Shown here: positions 58,843 to 64,000 of the stretch, in pieces | How the letters are laid out: each line of letters begins with the position of its first letter | How positions within the stretch are numbered: the first letter of the stretch is position 1 | Assembly (NCBI GenBank): GCA_029532415.1 | Contig: JAQOTA010000061.1 | Coordinates: forward strand, 186,001-250,000 | DNA: 64,000 nt | DNA from: Marasmius tenuissimus | Lineage: Eukaryota > Basidiomycota > Agaricomycetes > Agaricales > Marasmiaceae | Reading direction: 5' to 3' | Made by a program: the position numbers and the translations under genes | Notes under the pieces: model-generated | What the model was told of the DNA's origin: nothing | Seen by the model: only the letters and a program-made list of their open reading frames with translations | Database searches by the model: none

Positions 58843-59139
58843 TGTTGGGACGCGTTGTTTATCAGTATTTACACTTCTCGTACACGTGATCGTCTGTTTA
58901 TACCTGCGCACTCGTCGCTCTTCCTCCTCATCCTTTTACTCTCACGTATCTGGCTGAGGAGGTATGTCTGTTTTATTATTGCCCTCTATGCTACATTTCT
59001 GATTCCATTCCTATAGAATACTAACTGCGTGTCGTATTACTCTAGGTATATAATTAATCCTTTTACTCTCACGTATCTGGCTGAGGAGAATACTAACTGT
59101 GTGTCGTATTACTCTAGGTTTCCGGTTAGACCTCTCACA
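58843..59139 (+). mobile_element. Solo LTR of another retrotransposon family, with internal spliced duplication
   Basis: A 297-bp sequence beginning TGTTGGGACGCG and ending CCTCTCACA is flanked by the 5-bp repeat GACTT (58838-58842 and 59140-59144). Removing it with one GACTT rejoins copia D integrase in frame (SDLKS to YLAESYHR). TG..CA ends and a 5-bp duplication with no internal coding identify a solo LTR; orientation is not determined by coding, and + is assumed from the intron. It contains a duplicated segment: 58930-58961 plus 59017-59045, with a 55-nt GTATGT..TATAG sequence between them, and a second copy at 59057-59117 without that interruption. Confidence 0.8.
58930..59117 (+). repeat. 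Tandem duplication, one copy intron-bearing, one intron-less
   Basis: Copy 1 is 58930-58961 (..CTGGCTGAGGAG), then 58962-59016, which starts GTATGT and ends CCTATAG, then 59017-59045 (AATACTAACTGCGTG..CTCTAG). Copy 2 (59057-59117) reads straight from GGCTGAGGAG into AATACTAACTG, and differs from copy 1 by one substitution (C to T). The removed piece has donor, CTGAT branch-like and acceptor signals of a fungal intron. Confidence 0.8.
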
Positions 59140-61951
59140 GACTTCAAATCCGAATGTATGCGTTCAAACGGTTTAGAAGCTCTCGTTGTAGAGTTGGGGA
59201 ACGATTTCTCATGCATCTTGCCTTCAGCACAACCACGACACAGAGGTGTCTTCTTGGTAGGCATCTTAAGGTCAAGTGGGAAACCTTGCGTATGTTTCCG
59301 AGCTTTATTTAGGGCTTTATCCGACGGATGCCCAAAGCGTCTGTGCTCAATATCGTAGTCGACGTTATAAACGACCGACTTGGCCATTAAAACCTCAGCA
59401 GATGCTTTCCGCGAGTCTACCCAATAAATGGTTTGACCAGGCATATGAGGATAGGAAACAAGCGACTGTCGTCGCTGTGATGAGTAGAAGGCTAACTTCT
59501 TCGCGTTTCCACGAATTGAAAAACCATCTTGAAGGAACTCTCCCATTGATAGTAGACGTATGTCCAATTGAGGTATGTAATAGACAGGGTAGAGACGCGA
59601 AACGCGCTCAGTAAGTTTCCCGTCATGTCCTTCAACGTTATGCTTAATGAAGACAGTGCCTTTACCCTTGATCTGTATAGGGTTGCCCTTATTCGCAGTA
59701 TTTACGATAGGACCATCAAGCAATTCATATTCAGCGAAATCATTCATATCATTCGTGAAATGAGAGGAGGCACCAGAATCAAGGAGCCAACCCTGTGCGT
59801 TGTTCACACTTTTCTTTCCCTTACATTGTGTACACCCCACGAAGTGGGAACTGATTGCATGACAATAATATACAAGTGATTCCAGATCACTACGACTACC
59901 CCGCGAACTACTGATACCAACTAATTGTGAGCATCGCTGTAGGGTCGTATCAGTTTGGGAAAGCAGGTCAAGGTATGGTACTTGCCTGTCATCGTGGAAA
60001 GATCCAAGAGAGACGTCATCCGGGACGTCCTCAACCCCTGCAGCTTCGGCAATATCGTTGTCAATATCATTACCGAATAGAGAGGTCATGTCTTCCATAC
60101 CATCGTCAGATCCCCAGTCCATCTCTACATCTTCATCAGGATCAGCGCTACGAGAGTGTTTAGAAGAAGTAGAAGAAGGAGATCCGGCTCCCTCATATCC
60201 CTCATCATCCTCCAAAAGACGCTTGGACGAGGACGCACGTGGTTGTTCAATGTGGTCCTGGAGCAAACGATTGGTGGCGGACGTGACGATCTGTTCGAAG
60301 GGTTTGAGATACCGCGCCGTCTTGGGGGCACCAAGTCTGTCAGCAAGGGAACATGCTCCACGAACATCATCAAATACTGACTGAGATGGCTTGAAGCCAG
60401 TGAAGGACTGCATAGCAGCCGGGTTCTTTTTGACAGCTAGCTGAGGGACAGTGCTGTCACAAGACTTGTCCCAGTGACCGGTGAAGTGAGCTGGGGGCGG
60501 TGATCCCATAGCACGAACAGGAGGGGCACTGGCGATCTCAGCGCGCAAGGAGTTATTGACCGCGTTCAACGTGATACGTTCCCTGCAGTCGGTGATCGAG
60601 GAGTATGGATGGATGGGAGCAGGGGAAGCTACGACGGATGCATAAGATGCCAGATGGGAGTGACCATGCGACCGATTGTTACCACCGTTGTTACCGCCGG
60701 CGTTGCCGGGACCCTGATGCTGGTTGATACCACCGTGGGTACCACGCTGCTGCTGCTTCTCCTTCTTACCGTTATTCTGGTTCGAAGAAGGGTGTTGCTG
60801 CTGCTGCTGCTGTGGTTGACGCTGTTGACCACGCTGCTGCTGTCCACGCTGCTGTCGCTGCTGCGGTGGACGCTGCTGCTGACCAAAGGATGGTTCACGG
60901 TTACCAGCACGCTTGACCGCAGAGAGGCGGTTAGCAAGCTGAGGGTTCTGGCGCTCGTATTCGATCATGATGGCTTCATGAACGTCGGCGACGGTGAGGG
61001 CGCTGGAGCTCTCAGGATCCCTATCAAAGTCATGAAGGGACTTGGAGGAAGCGGTGTCCCACTCGGGAGGAATAGCTGCGATGAGAAGGAGGGCTTTGAT
61101 CAACTCGGGGAGTTCAACCCCGACCTCGGCAAGACGTTCAATGTAGTGTTTGAACTTGGCGATGCCAGCCTGGGGATGGCTGGTGGTTAGCCGGAAGGAC
61201 ACCAGTTTGACGAAGTCGCCATAGATGGCAGACAAGGTTGGTTCGCCATAGGTGGTGACGATGGTGGACCAGGCTTTGGCAGCATCCATGTCTTTAAGAG
61301 GTTCAAAGACTTCCTTCGTAGAGGTCAACTGAATGATACCCATCAGCTGGAGGTCTTTCTCCTCCCATGCTTCCAGCGTGGTGTTGTACGCCGTGATCTG
61401 GGCTTCAGTAGGGTCTGCCCGATCAGGTTCCTCATCGGAATCAGCAGGTGCAGCTGCAGGCGTAGCTGCCGCACCAGGGGAAGGAGTGACCGTAATGGTC
61501 GGAATGATGTCCCCCACAGGGGACGTTGGCTTTTTAGCTGCACCAGTAAGGTGACAATAAAGGCCTTGAGCCTTGGTTACAGCTTCCATTTTGCCGTTAT
61601 AGGTCTGGCGGAATCCAGTGCCGTCAAAGCGACCGGAGAAGAATTTCTTAACATCGAACATGGTAGTAAGAGGTTTAGGTTGTTTGGTGTTGGATCTAGA
61701 AAAGACAGCATCAGCATGCGTCTAATCAAAACACAGGGAGCAGCCATCAAGGCGCTATGCTCAACAAGGAGCATTGGATCCTTGAGATCCGATGTCGTCG
61801 AAGGACGTACATCAATGCCATAGATCAATCACTCAATTAAGAGGTCAATGGCAACATGCAGGTCTAGCCTAGCTAGCCGATGACAGCAGCCTAGGGGCGC
61901 TCGTCGCTGACAGCAGCCATTAAGGCGCTCGTCATTGTAGTCGGGCTAACC

Positions 61952-61964
61952 GGGGCCCATAACC
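61952..61964 (-). other. Primer-binding site of copia D
   Basis: GGTTATGGGCCCC on the minus strand, directly after the LTR end GGCTCATCA. Confidence 0.75.
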
Positions 61965-62274
61965 TGATGAGCCGGCATGACGCCTAGCGCAGAGGACTAC
62001 AACATTGCTATACTACTACTCACCAGAGAGGAGTTGAGAGAGATAGAGGCGAGACGTAGAAGCTCAAGCACACTGTAGATTCAAGTAGAGAACTACGAGC
62101 TTATATACATGTAGATACTATAGTGAATACCATATAAGGATAGCAATAAAATTGTACATATGATCATAAGTAGAAATGATAAATGGAACAATAGTCCCGC
62201 ATAATATGATGGCGGGAAGTATGAACCGGGACTTTGGATATACCGGGATCTAATTATAGTCCACGGATTCAACA
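61965..62274 (-). repeat. 5' LTR of copia D
   Basis: 310 bp, ending at the TCGAA duplication 62275-62279. Confidence 0.9.
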
Positions 62275-62279
62275 TCGAA

Positions 62280-62792
62280 AGGAAAGTCATCAATTATCCC
62301 CTCATTGGCCTTGTTTTTCCCCTTAGCTGTTTTCGGAGGAGGTTTGTTATGAGCCTTGTCAAGTGCTAGTGCTAGTTTTGCAGGATCAAGCACCCCTTGA
62401 GGATCTTCAATAGTAGCCGGAGAGGAAACTTGACGGGATGCGGGTTTCGGAGGTGGAGGAGGATGACTAGGAGTTTCGGGTACCTTGTCCCCTACATAGA
62501 CGGTTCTGCCGTCCTCAAGTGTCCTGTATTTCGAAGCCATTGTAGTAGGACATCAGAGCTTGCTAGGCGGAAGTGGTGCTATGGTATTGAGTGTGCCGAT
62601 ACGTGGAGTTGATTGTACGTCGATTTGATATTCAGAAGCACGGACGCTGCTGCCGAAAACCGCTTGTCGTTCTTTACGTCGACTGTAACGGTTGGTTGAG
62701 ATGGATTCGGAAGCGGAGATACTTCCTACGAATTGGTTGGGTGGATCTTCGTCGAAGTGTCCAGGGAATTCAGAATTGACTTGTCTGGACAT
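62280..62792 (-). pseudogene. N-terminal gag of the gypsy element
   Basis: The minus-strand ATG at 62792 (MSRQVNSEFPGHFDEDPPNQ) opens a frame broken only by TGA at 62555-62553 (after PPSKL), where CGA is likely. The same register continues with MASKYRTLEDGRTVYVGDK and a Pro- and Lys-rich stretch to DDFPFD at the copia D insertion, and resumes at 55613. Translation could also start at the downstream ATG 62540, after the stop. Confidence 0.7.
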
Positions 62793-62829
62793 TCAGTAAT
62801 TTCAACTCAAGGTTCGAGAATTAAAATAC

Positions 62830-63541
62830 TGTTAGGATTGTGCGGATATGACAGCCTGGACGGAAGTCCGAGTGGAAGAGACGGAAGCCGACGTGCTGGA
62901 ATGGACTAGTCGGAGTTAGAGAGATTCCGAAGACCAGAAGGTCGAACGGATGGCTGGACAATAGTCGAAGGTTTCGCCAACGACACCGTTGAGTTGAGTT
63001 GTCCTTGACCGGAAGGAAAGGAAGATAAAGATGAAGAGGAGATAGAGATAAAGAGACGGAATGAGACGAATGAGATAAACGGAAACCAAGTTGATTTTAA
63101 TTCTGAGGAATACAAGTCGTGAAGTATCTAGCTTATATATGTATCGATCTCCGAGACCTCCGAAGGGGTTCCGGCGATCGTAGTACCGAAGGTGAGTGAG
63201 GAGCGGGAGAGAATGTATGTACAGTACAGAATCCGAGACGGAGGATGAAGTCCCGGAGTCGGAGATGAATCGGAAATGAAGTGTCAGAATGGAATGTACG
63301 GGATGAGTCATAATAGAATGGAAAGCAGAATGTCGGAATGTAGAGTAAACATACTACTCGGAAATGAACAGTGTATATGGATTTCCAATCCGTAAGTACC
63401 GGGGACACGACATCAGAATCCAAAGTCATGTTCCGGAAAGGATCGTGAAGGAAGAGAAACATAAAGTAGATTCCGAGTATTGGAATCTCCAGAAGGTGGA
63501 TAGAAGCCTTTGGAAACCCCGGAACCGGCATGGATGTAACA
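62830..63541 (-). repeat. 5' LTR of the gypsy element
   Basis: 712 bp. It differs from 49961-50673 at about 2% of positions, several of them C/T changes at CpG sites. AATTG follows at 63542-63546. Confidence 0.88.
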
Positions 63542-63546
63542 AATTG

Positions 63547-64000
63547 GCAGAGTACCTTTCGACTACCATATATGGGTTTGTGAAGGTTGATCGGGCTATC
63601 TTATGATTGAAAATACACATGGCATAGATTTCCATGGCCACCTGCTTCACGTTGCGTCCTGAGCCAGCCAAACCCCACAGAGAGCTTCAAGACACATCTT
63701 GAGAGGACCCTAGTGAGTACTAGACAGGTCTGTGGGCTTTTAATTCCAAGAGTAAGTAGAAATTTTGCCATTCTTGCTGGTATTGAAGCCAGTAAGACGC
63801 GCTTCTCATGTGGTAGCCGAAAATCTGCACCGCCAAGAACGTGAGTCCTCTCATCCTTGCAGCTCATGCCTCCCGACCTTGCTCCAGTTCATTTTAATCG
63901 AGTTTTTGACTTCTCAAGGTCGGCGGAAGGACGTGTGGAAGGGATGGGGGCTGGGTGCAAAACCTGGGGAGAGAATTGCCAGCTCTCTTGCTGATCAAAA
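63547..64000. other. No supported gene at the window end
   Basis: The sequence beyond the gypsy target duplication has a minus-strand open frame (63867-63601) without recognisable product. Nothing can be called. Confidence 0.4.

Larger units (their letters stand above)
55966..61661 (-). pseudogene. gag-pol of copia D, interrupted by a solo LTR
   Basis: Minus strand, start at 61661 (MFDVKKFFSGRFDGTGFRQ). The first part (to about 59145) holds Gag with a Gln-rich tract, protease (GWLLDSGASSHFTNDMNDFA) and the integrase zinc finger (HRRFGHPSDKALNKA, LCRGCAEGKMHEKSF). After the solo LTR the frame reads AESYHR, a TAG stop, then KYYISFLDDCTSYVW. It then runs open for over 900 codons: integrase SDEGGEYKGDKFD and QQQNGRAEQFNRTI, RT with VDVKNAFLYGDL and IIYVDDALFMGPN, and RNase H with KTVALSSTEAEYMALSD, to the stop at 55966. 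Apart from the insertion and this TAG I see no damage. It is the best-preserved pol in the window. Confidence 0.9.
55614..62274 (-). mobile_element. Ty1/copia retrotransposon D, near-complete, nested in gypsy gag
   Basis: 310-bp LTRs (55614-55923 and 61965-62274) differ at about three positions (around 1%), have ends TGTTGAATCC..GGCTCATCA in element orientation, and are flanked by TCGAA. The primer-binding site at 61952-61964 and purine tract AGCGAGGGGG match copia A, and Gag and RT are close to A's, so A and D are one family. Internal coding is nearly whole. It is interrupted by a solo LTR of another family (58843-59139) in integrase and by a TAG near 58812. Confidence 0.93.
49961..63541 (-). 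mobile_element. Ty3/gypsy retrotransposon, split by copia D, with antisense gene
   Basis: LTRs of 713 and 712 bp (49961-50673 and 62830-63541) share ends TGTTAGGATTG..CATGGATGTAACA, differ at about 2% of positions, and are flanked by AATTG. The element reads on the minus strand: leader, gag, protease, RT, a shortened integrase C-terminus, then a plus-strand gene before the 3' LTR. Gag is interrupted by copia D. RNase H and the integrase core are deleted near 52300. No standard TGG-type tRNA primer site is evident next to the 5' LTR. A purine tract AAGAGGGGGATAC precedes the 3' LTR. It cannot be autonomous. Confidence 0.9.

Noticed and set aside
60609..61190. 193-aa plus-strand frame
   Set aside because: It is a shadow of the Gln-rich part of copia D gag; the Leu runs are reverse-strand CAG codons.
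62800..62829. GGTTCGAGAA next to the gypsy 5' LTR as a tRNA T-arm or primer site
   Set aside because: The match is short and no CCA-complementary TGG lies at the LTR edge, so it cannot be told from chance.
62916..63531. 131-132-aa minus-strand frames
   Set aside because: These are the counterparts of the 49.9-50.7 kb frames within the 5' LTR of the gypsy element.
1..64000. CRISPR arrays, operons, ribosome-binding sites, rRNA or tRNA genes
   Set aside because: The genes have spliceosomal introns. No regular spacer arrays, Shine-Dalgarno sites or rRNA were seen, and no complete tRNA cloverleaf was recognised by eye. A tRNA scan would be needed to exclude tRNAs fully.

Overview
The window looks like a repeat-rich piece of an Agaricomycete (mushroom-forming basidiomycete) genome. 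Host genes are split by 45-65 nt GT..AG introns. The recognisable families are typical fungal ones: HMG-box, SWIM/RING, F-box, a glutaminase-A-like gene, and a lineage-expanded multi-pass membrane family. The rest is LTR retrotransposons and MITEs. There is no prokaryotic signature, CRISPR array or rRNA. All gene models were spliced by eye.

Layout. 1-1.5 kb: an acidic, Ser-rich multi-exon gene of unknown function, followed by a CTCAAGT repeat cluster. 2.8-5.2 kb: three non-autonomous DNA transposons. They are a palindromic TA-flanked MITE, an hAT-like MITE with an 8-bp TSD nested inside it, and a CACTA-like element beside it. 6.3-7.7 kb: an intact 321-aa membrane protein gene (9 exons). 8.3-8.6 kb: a 54-aa secreted peptide gene. 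10.7-11.3 kb: a hypothetical gene. 11.7-13.4 kb: a decayed glutaminase-A-like gene. 14.6-16.0 kb: an HMG-box gene and a duplicated tail of it. 16.5-18.0 kb: a long-TIR element with a GGGCTC-rich element nested in it. 18.2-19.7 kb: an intact SWIM/RING gene (340 aa, 9 exons). 21.2-23.8 kb: an F-box gene converging on a 3'-truncated copy of the membrane family.

From 25.2 kb the window is mostly retrotransposon. Copia A (26155-30058, +) has split an F-box gene and left a 5-bp duplication. Copia B (33461-48565, -) is about 9 kb without its insert. Copia C (40101-46188, +), with identical LTRs, sits inside B's gag. A Ty3/gypsy element (49961-63541, -) contains copia D (55614-62274, -), and D in turn contains a solo LTR of a further family (58843-59139). 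All four copia elements share one primer-binding site, GGTTATGGGCCCC, which matches the anticodon region of initiator Met-tRNA. Every LTR element has a recognisable 5-bp target duplication.

The most unusual points are four. The gypsy element carries an antisense, intron-bearing, cysteine-cluster gene between its integrase remnant and 3' LTR. The solo LTR holds a tandem repeat in which one copy has a 55-nt GT..AG intron and the other lacks exactly that intron. Copia B keeps one reading frame through its whole coding region, broken only by stops of the kind C-to-T change makes. Copia C has identical LTRs but several coding disablements. The retrotransposons act only for their own copying and have broken at least one host gene. 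No multi-gene host pathway is visible.
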